Of a stretch of DNA of 64,000 bases, positions 52,443 through 62,335 are shown piece by piece. The DNA comes from Prolixibacteraceae bacterium. Its GTDB lineage: Bacteria; Bacteroidota; Bacteroidia; Bacteroidales; Prolixibacteraceae. Made by a program: the position numbers and the translations under genes. Every line of letters begins with the position of its first letter. The stretch's first letter is position 1. The DNA lies in NCBI GenBank assembly GCA_003506435.1, contig DOAQ01000037.1:186001-250000 (forward strand), given 5' to 3'. Below the pieces are notes generated by a model. That model searched no databases. It was given only the letters and a program-made list of their open reading frames with translations, and was not told where the DNA came from.

Positions 52443-53525
52443 TTATGATTGTTTCACTGTAAGTTCTGCCAGTTCCATGCATGTTTTCCACTCAACCTTA
52501 TCTTTCAAATGAGTATTTACCCTTCTGCCAACTTCATCCAGACTTTTCAGACCTGTTTCAAGTCCATTTGAATACAACGACTGCCAATGGGTAACAAAAA
52601 CAGGCCATCCTCCCGCTTTTATGACATTGATTATACTTCCTTCTTTTCCGTCGGCAGTAATATATTGATCGGCGATGCTCAAAATATATTCACGATCGGT
52701 TCTTGGAGAGTCAATTGTATCCCAAAAATAATCCTTCATATTGGAAGGAATGGAAATCAGGGTGCAATTTTCTTTTTTCAGCGCTATCCATGGTTTTTTC
52801 TCCGGCTGTGTATCGAGCGTATGCAGAAAATACCATGAAAGTTTATGGTTGTATACTTCTTTCTGAGCGGTTATCATCGCTTCATTATATTCCTTTTCAA
52901 CATGGACTCCGAAGTTCCAGGGAGAAGTTATACCGGAAGCATTAATCCCTACGGTTTTCAAAAGGTTCAGGCAATGAGTAATATAGGGAGTCAGAACAGT
53001 TCTGTCCTGTTTTTGAGACCATATTGCTTCATTTTCTTCAGACCAGGCGCCGGTCTTTAAATCCAGGGCCCGGTTGTGTGTCAGCATTTCAGGACTAAAA
53101 TCAAACCGGTCAGCCAGCCTTTTTTTCGCCGTGTTTAACCATTCCGAAATCAGGGAATGATCAAATCCGGGAATGCCATTGACAATATCTCCGGCTCCTC
53201 CGGGCGCAGGCACGATAGAAATTTTTCCGGCGATATTGCGCTTTGTCACCACATCGCAAAACCTGTCAAGAAAACTATTGGGCACACTTTTTACCAGTTC
53301 GCGTCCGTCTTTAGTGAAAGGACCCTTCTCTTCCGCCTGTTCTTTATGAAACCAATATACATGGATCAAAGGACAACTGTCGTCGAGCAAAAAGCACATC
53401 GGTACTTTTTTTAGCCCACCAGATGCATTGTTTGCTTTTGATTCGTTGAAGAATAAAGAATTTCCTGCAATTACCGTCCCTAATAAGCTGGCTTTCCGGA
53501 TAAATGACCTTCGTGAATTTTCCAT
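52443..53525 (-). CDS. Tat-exported protein, polysaccharide-deacetylase-like, tentative
   Basis: 360 residues with a twin-arginine signal (MENSRRSFIRKASLLGTVIAGNSLFF). The mature part has VPMCFLLDDSCPLIHVYWFH (Asp-Asp near the first strand), FCDVVTKRNIAGKISIVPAPGG, MLTHNRALDLKTG, ITSPWNFGVHVEKEYNEAMITAQ and GGWPVFVTHWQSLYSNG. The order Asp-Asp, then a His-rich region, then a C-terminal His is like the NodB/polysaccharide deacetylase barrel, but the standard TFDDG motif is not present, so this is a fold guess. Tat export suggests that a metal cofactor is loaded in the cytoplasm. It is 22 bp from the ceramidase-like gene upstream. Confidence 0.65.
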   Translation of the reverse strand: MENSRRSFIRKASLLGTVIAGNSLFFNESKANNASGGLKKVPMCFLLDDSCPLIHVYWFHKEQAEEKGPFTKDGRELVKSVPNSFLDRFCDVVTKRNIAGKISIVPAPGGAGDIVNGIPGFDHSLISEWLNTAKKRLADRFDFSPEMLTHNRALDLKTGAWSEENEAIWSQKQDRTVLTPYITHCLNLLKTVGINASGITSPWNFGVHVEKEYNEAMITAQKEVYNHKLSWYFLHTLDTQPEKKPWIALKKENCTLISIPSNMKDYFWDTIDSPRTDREYILSIADQYITADGKEGSIINVIKAGGWPVFVTHWQSLYSNGLETGLKSLDEVGRRVNTHLKDKVEWKTCMELAELTVKQS

Positions 53526-53547
53526 ATTTATTGAGATCTATTATAGT

Positions 53548-54891
53548 TTATAATTCATTTACCATTTCGATAAGATTCTTCATAATCGCCTGCTCTCCTC
53601 CCGACATAATCACACTTGCTGCAACCTCATAGCTCATCTCGTAGTAAGCTTTGTCAGTCGGAATATATCCGCATGACCCATTGCAGTGTGTAAGAATAAA
53701 GGTTTGGGTATAGGGTGATTGCTTTTTTAGGTTCATTCCTATTTCATGAAACATCTCTCCTGAGATACCTGCAAATATTATATTTCCTACTTTAATAGCA
53801 GATAGACGTAGCAGAACATCCTTACTTGGTGTAAAACTACCGGGTTTTATCTTTTGCAAGTCATCGAAGGAAAGCTCCGGCATCTCCCGATAGCTTTTTT
53901 TCCCAGGAAGGGTAACAGTACGCTGTGCTGCATTAATATGATTAATGGATGTTGTTCCTATTTCATTTGCAACCCGTATTGCTTCTTTTCCCACTAGAAT
54001 ACCAAATATGTCGCTATGTATCCTTTTATCATTATATTCGGTCCCATGTGGTCCGATGATTGGGTCGATATCTCCTGAAGCTCCGGCAGTCACAGGTACA
54101 ACAATGCCGTTTGCAAATTCTTTTTCCACAAATAAAGCAGTAGCTCCAAGCCAGTCGCCGGTAAGTAAGTTTCCACCAGATGTTGGTCCCATTACTGTAC
54201 CATGACACGGCCAGTTAATAAAGAGACCTTCGGTATTTCCTTTTTCGTCATTAATTTTAAGGACAGCAACTTCATGGTCGCATGAGCCATCCGGATTCTT
54301 GCCAAGCCAAAGACCACCGACAGCCATAGGTGCCCGACGATTAATGTTCATTTTGCATTCCCCTTTGCCCGCTCCAATATTTGCAGGTTTTAGATTTGAC
54401 AATGCATCTTTTACTGATTTTACGATGTTGTCTTTTAACAAAACCGTATAACTGGCAACTTCCGGAGAAGTATTTTTGCCATAACCGGCTAAATTATGAG
54501 CCGGCCCGCTGTGAGTGTGAGTGGCACACAGCATAATATATTTCTGAGGGATACCGGTCTCTTTTTCAATCCGGTTTGTCAGTTCCTCCCATGCAGAATT
54601 TGAAATTCCACTGATATCGACCGAAATAATCGCGGCTTTGGATACCCCGTTACTAAACACAATCGCCCGCGAGAACACTTCATCATGAATCCCGTCGTTG
54701 GGCTTATTTTCCCCACTGTGCCAGCCAATGGGAATTTTTTCTTTTGGAGTGATGTTCACTTTAGCTACACCAGACGATAACGTTGGCTTATCCTGTGAAT
54801 ACGATGTGCCTACATTTAATGTAAAGAAAAATGCTATCAGCACTATAAAAAATGTTACCGAAAAAATGGGGTAATTCTTTTTCATAATCAT
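53548..54891 (-). CDS. Neutral-ceramidase-fold exported protein, copy 2, lacking the ceramidase serine
   Basis: 447 residues with a signal peptide (FSVTFFIVLIAFFFTLNVGTSYSQ). Landmarks: SGVAKVNITPKEKIPIGWHSG, MLCATHTHSGPAHN (zinc His-x-His), INWPCHGTVMGPTSGG (zinc His), TAGASGDIDPIIGPHG and THCNGSCGYIPTDKAYYEMSYE. The ceramidase GDVSPN serine is Asp here, and Asn in copy 1. The two copies are diverged (about one third identical by eye) and are not a recent duplication. Presumed zinc-dependent amidase or esterase acting in the periplasm or outside, substrate unknown. It lies between PIG-L and the Tat-exported protein. Confidence 0.83.
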   Translation of the reverse strand: MIMKKNYPIFSVTFFIVLIAFFFTLNVGTSYSQDKPTLSSGVAKVNITPKEKIPIGWHSGENKPNDGIHDEVFSRAIVFSNGVSKAAIISVDISGISNSAWEELTNRIEKETGIPQKYIMLCATHTHSGPAHNLAGYGKNTSPEVASYTVLLKDNIVKSVKDALSNLKPANIGAGKGECKMNINRRAPMAVGGLWLGKNPDGSCDHEVAVLKINDEKGNTEGLFINWPCHGTVMGPTSGGNLLTGDWLGATALFVEKEFANGIVVPVTAGASGDIDPIIGPHGTEYNDKRIHSDIFGILVGKEAIRVANEIGTTSINHINAAQRTVTLPGKKSYREMPELSFDDLQKIKPGSFTPSKDVLLRLSAIKVGNIIFAGISGEMFHEIGMNLKKQSPYTQTFILTHCNGSCGYIPTDKAYYEMSYEVAASVIMSGGEQAIMKNLIEMVNEL

Positions 54892-54956
54892 TCCTCCTAT
54901 TATTTGTTTATTTGTTTTTCGTTGGATTCATAGTTTCTTTTCATGATCTGTAAAAA

Positions 54957-55835
54957 TTAATTTCCCAGCATCGGAAAGAGCTGTTTAATCTCTTTTTCAT
55001 CTGGGTGCCTGCCATATTCACATATTTCAAAGGCTTCTGCATCTGTAATTTTATTGCCTTTGTCTTCCCCGTACCATTTTATCAATGATTCACGGACAGC
55101 AGGAGTGACAGGCTTTTTACGGATAGCGGCCAACCATTCCAGTTTTTTTGATTCGTCTTCCGGGACTTCATCCAAAATCCCTCCAATCCAAGGCAACCAT
55201 TCAAAAAATTGTGATCGGTGGGCTGAAAAAGCATACACTTTTTGTTCGAATACATCTGATATGTCAACAGCGATATCGGGTTGGAAAGGATAGGGTTTTT
55301 GAAACCGATCCTGTGCATATAGAAAAATGGGGTTCTTATTCAATGCCGGAGTATCGGGCGCAATATTAGGAACTACGACCATGAAAGCTGCATCCTGGAC
55401 AAGGATCGCCGCATTCCGGTGGTCGGGGTGATAATCATTCGGACGATGACCGATTACAACATCCGCATCCCATTCCCGTATCAGCCGTATCACTTCCAGG
55501 CGCACGTTTAAAACAGGCATTAACTCTCCGTCATGGTTATCCAGCACGCGGTATGTTACACCGAATCTATTTCCTGCTTCTTCAGCTTCGGCCATTCTGA
55601 TCTTTGCCAATGCACCACCCCCCTTATTATAATGGCCGGCATCGCCATTGGTCAACGATACAAACAGAACATGATGCCCGAGACGGGCAAATTTAATCGC
55701 AGTACCACCGGACAACAAATCAGCATCATCGGGGTGTGCACCAATCACTACTATATTGAGCTTTTCGTCCTGGGCAAAAGCTAAATGGACAGAAGTTGCC
55801 ATTATCAGAAAAAATATAATTTTCATGAGCTTCAT
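54957..55835 (-). CDS. PIG-L family deacetylase, exported
   Basis: 292 residues with a signal peptide (MKIIFFLIMATSVHLAFAQ; the first Met at 55835 or the second at 55826 may be used). Zinc-binding motif AHPDDADLLSGG (His34-Pro-Asp-Asp37), general-base Asp in the same motif, and the third ligand in HRPNDYHPDHRNAAILVQDA. PIG-L/LmbE enzymes remove acetyl groups from N-acetylglucosamine in GPI, mycothiol, bacillithiol and teicoplanin. Exported members in glycan loci likely deacetylate GlcNAc ends, which would create the substrate of the GH2 glucosaminidase-type enzyme 2.6 kb downstream. Confidence 0.92.
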   Translation of the reverse strand: MKLMKIIFFLIMATSVHLAFAQDEKLNIVVIGAHPDDADLLSGGTAIKFARLGHHVLFVSLTNGDAGHYNKGGGALAKIRMAEAEEAGNRFGVTYRVLDNHDGELMPVLNVRLEVIRLIREWDADVVIGHRPNDYHPDHRNAAILVQDAAFMVVVPNIAPDTPALNKNPIFLYAQDRFQKPYPFQPDIAVDISDVFEQKVYAFSAHRSQFFEWLPWIGGILDEVPEDESKKLEWLAAIRKKPVTPAVRESLIKWYGEDKGNKITDAEAFEICEYGRHPDEKEIKQLFPMLGN

Positions 55836-55952
55836 TTTACTTGATTTTAACTTACCATTTCCATCCTTCCCGATACGTATGTTTGATCATTTCCTGAGCA
55901 AATTCAAGGGCATTAACAGTACTGATAATCTACTATTTGCAAGTTACATGAA

Positions 55953-57107
55953 TTATTTTATTTTATATAAATGAACCGCATAATCGGAAAAATCATCAGT
56001 GAATTTTCCGTTTTTAACTTTAATAGTCCTGTTTTCGCCGATCACTTCAACGTTCTTTCCTGAAGTGATATTGAAAACTGCGGTTGTCTGTCCTGGTCTC
56101 ATAGCAACAGAAAAAATATAATTTGCCCCACCCTGGTTTTTTGTCATAATATCAATTGGGATTTCCTTGTTACTGCTGCTTACGGTAGCATATCCTTTAG
56201 TAGATGGGCTATTCAATACCCGGGACAATGAAGTAACCTGCAAATTATACTCTTTCGTAGCAGAAATCATTTCACTATCGTGCAAAAATGCTGCTTCATC
56301 TGCCGGAGGATTTTTTGTGAATGTATGACAGAAAAATCCATACCCGTTTGCCCCGTGTATTAAGGCCATCCAGATTTCCGATTTCACCTCTGAAGGCGTT
56401 GGTTTTCTGGGATTTTTATCACCATATTTGGTGGTTTCTATCCAGCACCAAACAGGTTTTGAGTGATCCGTCCACTCGAACAGGTTATCGATGCCCGCTG
56501 CCACATACCAAAGATTTCCACTTATTTCCGGATAATTACTATTGACCGGATAAATGTCGAACGAAGCAATATCGCAACCCTTCAGATAGCCATTTGTAGA
56601 AACCTTATAGGAATCGATGTTTCCGGTGCAAGCGCCACGACCTTTATAACTGATATGCGCAACTCCTTGTCCAAGATTCAGATAAACAGGACGGGAAGGA
56701 TCATTTTTCTTTATTTCATTATAGCTGTTAATAATTTTGGCCGGATCGATACATGGATCGTATTTTTTTTCAGCTTTATTCCATTGGGCATTATCCGGCT
56801 CATCCCCGTGCATCCAGGCATAGATTGTCGGTTCGTTGAGATTTTTCAGCCCAAAATCATTCTGATCGCAAATTACTTTCATACCTGCTTTTTTTAACAC
56901 ATCGAGCTTTTCCTGGTTCAGACCGCCCCAGATACCTACATACATATTTACTCCATGTGCCTTGTACGCTTCAGCATTAGAAGGACTTTGTAACCACACA
57001 GCGATAGGAAAAAAATCAGGGTTGTTTGCAATGTTTCCAACATTTTGTGCAAGGGAATAATTCCCGATAATTAGTAAAAAACAAAAAATGAAATGATTCA
57101 GTTTCAT
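55953..57107 (-). CDS. Exported protein with predicted TIM-barrel glycosidase fold
   Basis: 384 residues, signal peptide MKLNHFIFCFLLIIGNYSLAQ. I cannot name the family. Blocks such as FFPIAVWLQSPSNAEAYKAHGVNMYVGIWGG, AWMHGDEPDNAQWNKAEKKYD (candidate acid), CDIASFDIYPVNSNYPEI, KPVWCWIETTKYGDKNPRKPTPSEVKSEIWMALIHGANGYGFFCH (candidate second Glu) follow the strand order of glycosidase barrels, as in the GH5/GH42-like clan. A small beta-domain of about 80 residues ends the protein. Probable glycan hydrolase of locus 2, downstream of the MFS gene (16-bp gap). Confidence 0.7.
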   Translation of the reverse strand: MKLNHFIFCFLLIIGNYSLAQNVGNIANNPDFFPIAVWLQSPSNAEAYKAHGVNMYVGIWGGLNQEKLDVLKKAGMKVICDQNDFGLKNLNEPTIYAWMHGDEPDNAQWNKAEKKYDPCIDPAKIINSYNEIKKNDPSRPVYLNLGQGVAHISYKGRGACTGNIDSYKVSTNGYLKGCDIASFDIYPVNSNYPEISGNLWYVAAGIDNLFEWTDHSKPVWCWIETTKYGDKNPRKPTPSEVKSEIWMALIHGANGYGFFCHTFTKNPPADEAAFLHDSEMISATKEYNLQVTSLSRVLNSPSTKGYATVSSSNKEIPIDIMTKNQGGANYIFSVAMRPGQTTAVFNITSGKNVEVIGENRTIKVKNGKFTDDFSDYAVHLYKIK

Positions 57108-57123
57108 GGTTCAATGATTTAAA

Positions 57124-58374
57124 TTATACAAATGCTTTTAAAAGTTTAAGTTTCGGGATAAAAATCACAAATACGATGAAAGCTACCAAATACATTGACC
57201 CGGCATACCACCACATAGGATTGTACGAGAACTTTGTGATGATAAAACCGATAACAGGATTGAGCACAAGTGCACATATCGCTCCGGCAGTTCCTGACAT
57301 TCCTATCACCGTAGATGTGGAAGATTTTCCGAATGTATCGCTGATTGAAGTGATGTAATTAGTAATCCAAAGCCCATGGGCAAAAAAAGCAATTGAAATG
57401 ATCGCAATCACCCATTCAGAGGAAGGCATAAACTTTACTGACAGAACCGGCAACATGAGGAGCGCAGCCAAACCCATGATTGATTTACGGGCATAATCGA
57501 GGTTCGATTTTTTTATGAAAAGCGTATCGGATAACCATCCTCCAAGCATATTTGAAACACCGAGCGCCAGAAAAGGGACCCAAAATAATTTTCCTACCTG
57601 CTCAAGATTATTTCCCCTGAATTCGTTGAGATATTTTGGTATCCAGAACATATAAAAGTACATGATCGGATCAAGTAAAAACCGCATTGCTATAAATATC
57701 CACGTTTCCCTGATTTTTATAAGCTGAGAAAAACCTATTATCTTCTTATCCTCTGGTAATTCGGTTAAATATTCAGCCTCAGATTCACTTCTTCTATTGT
57801 ATTTTTTCCTTGAAACCATCAGCCAGACAACAACCCAAATCAATCCGATTACACAACTAATTATGAACAATCCCCTCCAGCCAATGATTCCCATTAGCCA
57901 AATGCATAAAAGTGGAGCGACCACAGCTCCCAAGGCTGATCCCCCAATCGCAATTCCATTTGCCAGGGCCTGCCTCTTTTTCGGTACCCATTCAACAACA
58001 GCCCTGACAGCCCCGGGGAAAGCCCCTCCCTCCCCGATTCCAAGAAGAAATCTGAGAATTCCAAAATGGAGAGTACTGTTTGCCAGACTATGCAAACCCG
58101 TTGCTACAGACCAAAAACCTACTGAAACAGCAAGACCTAAACGACTGCCATACCGATCAATTAAAATTCCTCCGACCGTAAACATAATGGCATAACCGAT
58201 CAAAAATCCTGTATTGATGAATCCGTAGGCTACATCCGAAATAAGGAACTCATCCTTAATTTTTATAATTGAGATCGATAGTACCTGCCGGTCAAGAAAA
58301 CTAAGCGATGTCGCAATAAAAGCAAGAAAAACAATTATCCATGGAATAAACCGGTAAAGCTTGATTGTTTTCAT
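57124..58374 (-). CDS. MFS transporter, anion:cation symporter (hexuronate) type
   Basis: 416 residues, 12 predicted membrane helices. The first helix to loop 1 has SLSFLDRQVLSISIIKIKDEF, then GFINTGFLIGYAIMFTVGGILIDRYGSRLGL (major-facilitator loop 2-3 motif, DRYGSR) and LGIGEGGAFPGAVRAVVEWVPKKRQALANGIAIGGSALGAVVAPLL. These are characteristic for the ACS family (ExuT, sialate, tartrate-like carriers), which import sugar acids with protons. It would move the product of the outer-membrane/periplasmic enzymes into the cytoplasm for locus 2. Gap of 46 bp to the GH106-like gene upstream. Confidence 0.9.
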   Translation of the reverse strand: MKTIKLYRFIPWIIVFLAFIATSLSFLDRQVLSISIIKIKDEFLISDVAYGFINTGFLIGYAIMFTVGGILIDRYGSRLGLAVSVGFWSVATGLHSLANSTLHFGILRFLLGIGEGGAFPGAVRAVVEWVPKKRQALANGIAIGGSALGAVVAPLLCIWLMGIIGWRGLFIISCVIGLIWVVVWLMVSRKKYNRRSESEAEYLTELPEDKKIIGFSQLIKIRETWIFIAMRFLLDPIMYFYMFWIPKYLNEFRGNNLEQVGKLFWVPFLALGVSNMLGGWLSDTLFIKKSNLDYARKSIMGLAALLMLPVLSVKFMPSSEWVIAIISIAFFAHGLWITNYITSISDTFGKSSTSTVIGMSGTAGAICALVLNPVIGFIITKFSYNPMWWYAGSMYLVAFIVFVIFIPKLKLLKAFV

Positions 58375-58420
58375 TAAATTTCAACGTTTTATATAGTTGT
58401 CTTTGTTTGTGTTTCAAAGA

Positions 58421-61369
58421 TTAATTTATTGGTTTGATTGTTTTAAGCGTCACTGGCCCCAATAACCCCGATTCAATTAAAGGTACTTCAGCCCAGGGAG
58501 TATCAATAAAAAATCCGTTTTTAACAACTGTTGAAGTTATATTTGTATTGGTGTATTTTTCCCCGGTGCGCGCATCTCCGACAAGCCGGTTAGACCAGGT
58601 ATTGGCAATTTCAATAACCAGTTTATTGGACCCTGGTTTTAAAATCTTCGTCACATCGAACCGGTAGGGCTTCGCCCAGGTTATCCCTAATGACTGACCG
58701 TTTAGCCATACTTCACCGACATGGGACAGGTTCCCTAAATCAAGATAAATTTTCGGATTTTCCAATGAATTTGAATAGATGTCGTATACAAACGATTTTT
58801 CATAACGGGCAATACCTGAGAAATACTTTATTCCCTCATTTTCCGATTCTGTCCATGACATTAATTTGGGAAAGATTGTTCTTTCCGGCGCCCCCCATCC
58901 TTTTGGAAAGAAAACCTCCCAGGCACCTTCCAGTATTTGCTCTTTGACAATGTTATTAACGGTTTCTGTTTTTCCATTATTGTCTAGATCAACCACCCCA
59001 TTCTCCCATAAACATACTCCATCGGAGGTGAAAAACAATAGTGGCAGGAATTGTCCAGAACTCGATACATGGGTAAACCGGGGGCTGGGAATATCTTGTT
59101 TAAATACGACAAAAGTACTTCCGTAAGGAGCAAGGGTAACAGGGATGTCTATGTACATTCCATCCTGATTATAGATTCCAACCGGGGCGATATCGCCCGA
59201 AACAGGGTTCCATATTTCAGGAACTTTGTTTTGCTGGCGAAAACGCATATTTCTCGATATCCATCCGTCAGTTGTATTCCTGATAAAATAGAAATCCAGG
59301 CCATCTTTGGCATAGTGCGTATAATCCAGCAGGTACAACTCTGCCCCCAAATAACTAAAATCGGGGGAAATATTCATATTCCCAAGCACAGATGAAGGTT
59401 CGGTTCCCGAATAAACCTTTGCTTCTTTTTTTTGTAATCCACCTGCATTATAATCCATCCATAATTTGTCAAGTACCTTCTTCATATCAGGCATTCCGGG
59501 TTGAATTTTGCGTGTTGCTATCCGGTCTGGCTTTGCGCCAATGATCACAGCTCCCTGTTCTGCCAACTCTTCCAGCTTTAATAAAACTTCAGGATTAATT
59601 TCAGTCTCGTCTGTTAAAACTAAAATGCCAAACTGTGCGCCTGTTGACGGGATAACAAGTTTCCCATTTTTCACAATTACTTTTTTCAGAATCTCGGTAT
59701 TAACGATTTCGTAATCATATCCCGGGCCTGCTGTAAAACGGCTGTTCTTATGCCCCCCGTAATTAGGAATAGAATCCCCGTAATAATAAAGTACGTCGGC
59801 CACGAAATCTGCTTCCTGTAAAACAAAAGATATCCGGGACAAGTATTCATTGAAAGGTTTAATCTTTGGCCACCATACTCGTTTGTCGTTGTAGTGCGTA
59901 CCTGCATGGTAAACAATACCGGGCAACCCTGTTCCGGCTGGATTATGTGCGGAACCATGCACAATTACTTTATTCATCCCCTCGCAAAATGCCCGGTCTC
60001 CCAAAGGCTTCATATCGAAAGGGCCTTCCTGCCAATGCTGGAATGTAGTAAAAGCTTCCATCTCAACAATTCCCTTATTGTATATATGGGATGCTGCCGA
60101 CACTTCTTTAACTACCCTCGAAATGTCGATGCCTTTTTCATTAAACCGGCTGTGGTTAATCCAGAATTCACCCCGGGGAAGATCCAATGCTCCCAGCGCT
60201 TTTAACGGTTCAACCGGAACATTGTGCAGGGGAAGGCCCGGCCCTCCCGCCTCGCAATTATTTTTCAAACCATGCCGGTTACATATTTCTTTCGACTTTT
60301 TATAAAAGTTGTTGATCATCAACTCTGATATTGTCTTTTGAAAATCGGCCTTAAAATGTGCTGTAAGTTCCGGTGCAAAAAAATTATCAAAAAAAACAGC
60401 AGGCAGGAATTTTTCAACCGGATAGCCGTTAATCTGCTTGAACGCTTCCGGCAGGGTGGTTGTCCAGGTAAGCGCTTTCGCTTCGTAACTGGCCATATAC
60501 AGGGCGTTAAGTGCAGTTTTACTTAAATCACCTAATACCGACTCCAGTTTATTGATGATGTACATAAAATGGAATTCAGTAGCACCGGCATCATAATGGT
60601 CCATGATTGGTCCTGCCGAATATTTAGTGGGCAATACCAGATTTTCACCCGAATTGGAACATACAAATCTCATAATATTCCAATTTCCTTCAGGGGCATT
60701 CCAATTCAATATTTCTGTTTTTGGGTTGAAATATTTCGAAATATTGATCACCTGGCTGGTATCAAGAGAGGTAGTGCCAACAATAGCAGGTAGTGCCAGC
60801 ACAGCAATTTCTTTATAAAAAACCGGCTTACCATCACTCCTGTATTGAATAAGCCTTTGCTTACCCCATCCATCTTTTTTTGAGATTTCAGGAAAGGGCA
60901 ATTTTATTCTCACTTCCTTCCCTCCGCTGATCTTTTGCTGGGCATTATAGATGGATTTTGCCGCATATTCCGGAGTTATCCAGCTTCCCCCGGCATTCCA
61001 GCTACTGGCCGTGTTCAGGCTTACCTCAAGCTCCAACTTTCCGGCTTCGTCAATAGCACACTTTAATATTTTTAATGATTCGTCACTTAAATAAGCAGGC
61101 CCTGCTTTTATACGGACAGTATCCCTCGAACCGATCTCAAAAATCGTAATGCCGGATATGCCTGCATTTTTAAAATCCCGTAATTCTTCTTTTAGCCTGA
61201 GCGTATCGATGTATCCTCCCAGAAACCAGTGAACAACATTCGGATGGGATGCCGGGGGTGGATTCTGAAATCCCTGCTGAAAAGTTTTATATACAGAATT
61301 CTCCTGCCCTGTTACTTTAAACTGGGTTAAGAAGAAACATAAAAAAAAGAAAAGCAACAATTTTTTCAT
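58421..61369 (-). CDS. GH106-like glycosidase (alpha-L-rhamnosidase type)
   Basis: 982 residues with signal peptide MKKLLLFFFLCFFLTQFKVTGQ. The start of the mature protein, FQNPPPASHPNVVHWFLGGYIDTLRLKEELRDFKNAGISGITIFEIG, follows the GH106 pattern, as do PEYAAKSIYNAQ and the long region with VEMEAFTTFQHWQEGPFDMKPLGDRAFCEGMNKVIVHGSAHNPAG. The C-terminal galactose-binding-like domain has YLDLGNLSHVGEVWLNGQSLGITWAKPYRFDVTKILKPGSNKLVIEIANTWSNRLVGD. GH106 contains alpha-L-rhamnosidases; many Bacteroidota members cleave deoxysugar or uronyl links in complex plant glycans, so specificity here is open. It starts right after the glycyl radical activase (63-bp gap). Confidence 0.85.
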   Translation of the reverse strand: MKKLLLFFFLCFFLTQFKVTGQENSVYKTFQQGFQNPPPASHPNVVHWFLGGYIDTLRLKEELRDFKNAGISGITIFEIGSRDTVRIKAGPAYLSDESLKILKCAIDEAGKLELEVSLNTASSWNAGGSWITPEYAAKSIYNAQQKISGGKEVRIKLPFPEISKKDGWGKQRLIQYRSDGKPVFYKEIAVLALPAIVGTTSLDTSQVINISKYFNPKTEILNWNAPEGNWNIMRFVCSNSGENLVLPTKYSAGPIMDHYDAGATEFHFMYIINKLESVLGDLSKTALNALYMASYEAKALTWTTTLPEAFKQINGYPVEKFLPAVFFDNFFAPELTAHFKADFQKTISELMINNFYKKSKEICNRHGLKNNCEAGGPGLPLHNVPVEPLKALGALDLPRGEFWINHSRFNEKGIDISRVVKEVSAASHIYNKGIVEMEAFTTFQHWQEGPFDMKPLGDRAFCEGMNKVIVHGSAHNPAGTGLPGIVYHAGTHYNDKRVWWPKIKPFNEYLSRISFVLQEADFVADVLYYYGDSIPNYGGHKNSRFTAGPGYDYEIVNTEILKKVIVKNGKLVIPSTGAQFGILVLTDETEINPEVLLKLEELAEQGAVIIGAKPDRIATRKIQPGMPDMKKVLDKLWMDYNAGGLQKKEAKVYSGTEPSSVLGNMNISPDFSYLGAELYLLDYTHYAKDGLDFYFIRNTTDGWISRNMRFRQQNKVPEIWNPVSGDIAPVGIYNQDGMYIDIPVTLAPYGSTFVVFKQDIPSPRFTHVSSSGQFLPLLFFTSDGVCLWENGVVDLDNNGKTETVNNIVKEQILEGAWEVFFPKGWGAPERTIFPKLMSWTESENEGIKYFSGIARYEKSFVYDIYSNSLENPKIYLDLGNLSHVGEVWLNGQSLGITWAKPYRFDVTKILKPGSNKLVIEIANTWSNRLVGDARTGEKYTNTNITSTVVKNGFFIDTPWAEVPLIESGLLGPVTLKTIKPIN

Positions 61370-61432
61370 TTTGTAGATTTTTAGCTGTTATAAAATCATT
61401 TCATATTCTGAAAGATATCTTATTCATAAAAG

Positions 61433-62335
61433 TCATTCTTTCCCGCTTATAGCATTTAACCCGAAAGATTTTAATATGCCAACGGCGTCTGTAATCTGCC
61501 GGTCGTCAGGAGTTTCTACAGCAGGAAGCATATTTTCCATTTCAAGGGCTGCATATTTGGAAGAAGAAAAATTATAATAGGGGAGCAACTTCACCTTACG
61601 TATATGTTTCAAAGTAGCAAGAAACCGACCTATCGGTTCCATCTGGTCGTCATTTATTGTGGAAACTAATGGAATTCTAACTTCCACTGGTTTCCCCTTT
61701 ATATCAATATATTTCAGGTTTTCAATTATCGGTTTATTAGTACGTCCCGTGTATTGGATATGCTTTTTGTTATCGTAAAATTTAATGTCATATAAGAATA
61801 CATCCGTATCGTCAATTATCTTGTCGATGTCGCTTTTTCCGGCAAAACCACAGGTATCAATAGCGGTATGTATTCCCTCTGTTTTCAACAATTTCAGTAG
61901 TTCCATACAGAAATCTGCCTGTTGCAGTGGTTCTCCTCCGGAAAGTGTAACACCCCCGCCGCTGCTATTGTAAAAAATTCCATCTTCGGTTAGTAACTTC
62001 AAAGCCTCTTTCGGGCTTATCTCCCGACCATATAATGTCAGGGCATCCCCAAGACAAACATCTACACATTTACCGCAATGCACACACCTGTTTCTGTCAT
62101 AGACATGTTTCCCGTCGAAAAAGCTATGGGCGTGGGCACTACATACGGAAACACATTCACCGCATCCGATACATTTTTCCTTCAAATAGGCAACTTGCGA
62201 TTTTGAAGAAATGGCTTCGGGATTATGGCACCATTTGCATTTGAGGGGACAGCCTTTAAGAAAAAGCGTTGTTCTGATTCCATCGCCATCATGTATCTCA
62301 AATCTCTTTATCCCAACAATCCTACCCTTTGTCAT
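61433..62335 (-). CDS. Glycyl radical enzyme activating enzyme (radical SAM)
   Basis: 300 residues from the ATG at 62335, which overlaps the stop of the glycyl radical enzyme (ATGA); longer starts to 62422 lie in that gene. The radical SAM cluster is Cys29-x3-Cys33-x2-Cys36 in GCPLKCKWCHNPE. Two ferredoxin-like cluster motifs follow: CIGCGECVSVCSAHAH (about 53-68) and CVHCGKCVDVCLGDAL (about 80-95), as in activases of the PFL-like dehydratases and lyases (not of PFL itself, which lacks the inserts). SGGGVTLSGGEPLQQADF holds the GGE SAM-binding motif. It forms the glycyl radical on the partner encoded just upstream. Confidence 0.94.
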   Translation of the reverse strand: MTKGRIVGIKRFEIHDGDGIRTTLFLKGCPLKCKWCHNPEAISSKSQVAYLKEKCIGCGECVSVCSAHAHSFFDGKHVYDRNRCVHCGKCVDVCLGDALTLYGREISPKEALKLLTEDGIFYNSSGGGVTLSGGEPLQQADFCMELLKLLKTEGIHTAIDTCGFAGKSDIDKIIDDTDVFLYDIKFYDNKKHIQYTGRTNKPIIENLKYIDIKGKPVEVRIPLVSTINDDQMEPIGRFLATLKHIRKVKLLPYYNFSSSKYAALEMENMLPAVETPDDRQITDAVGILKSFGLNAISGKE

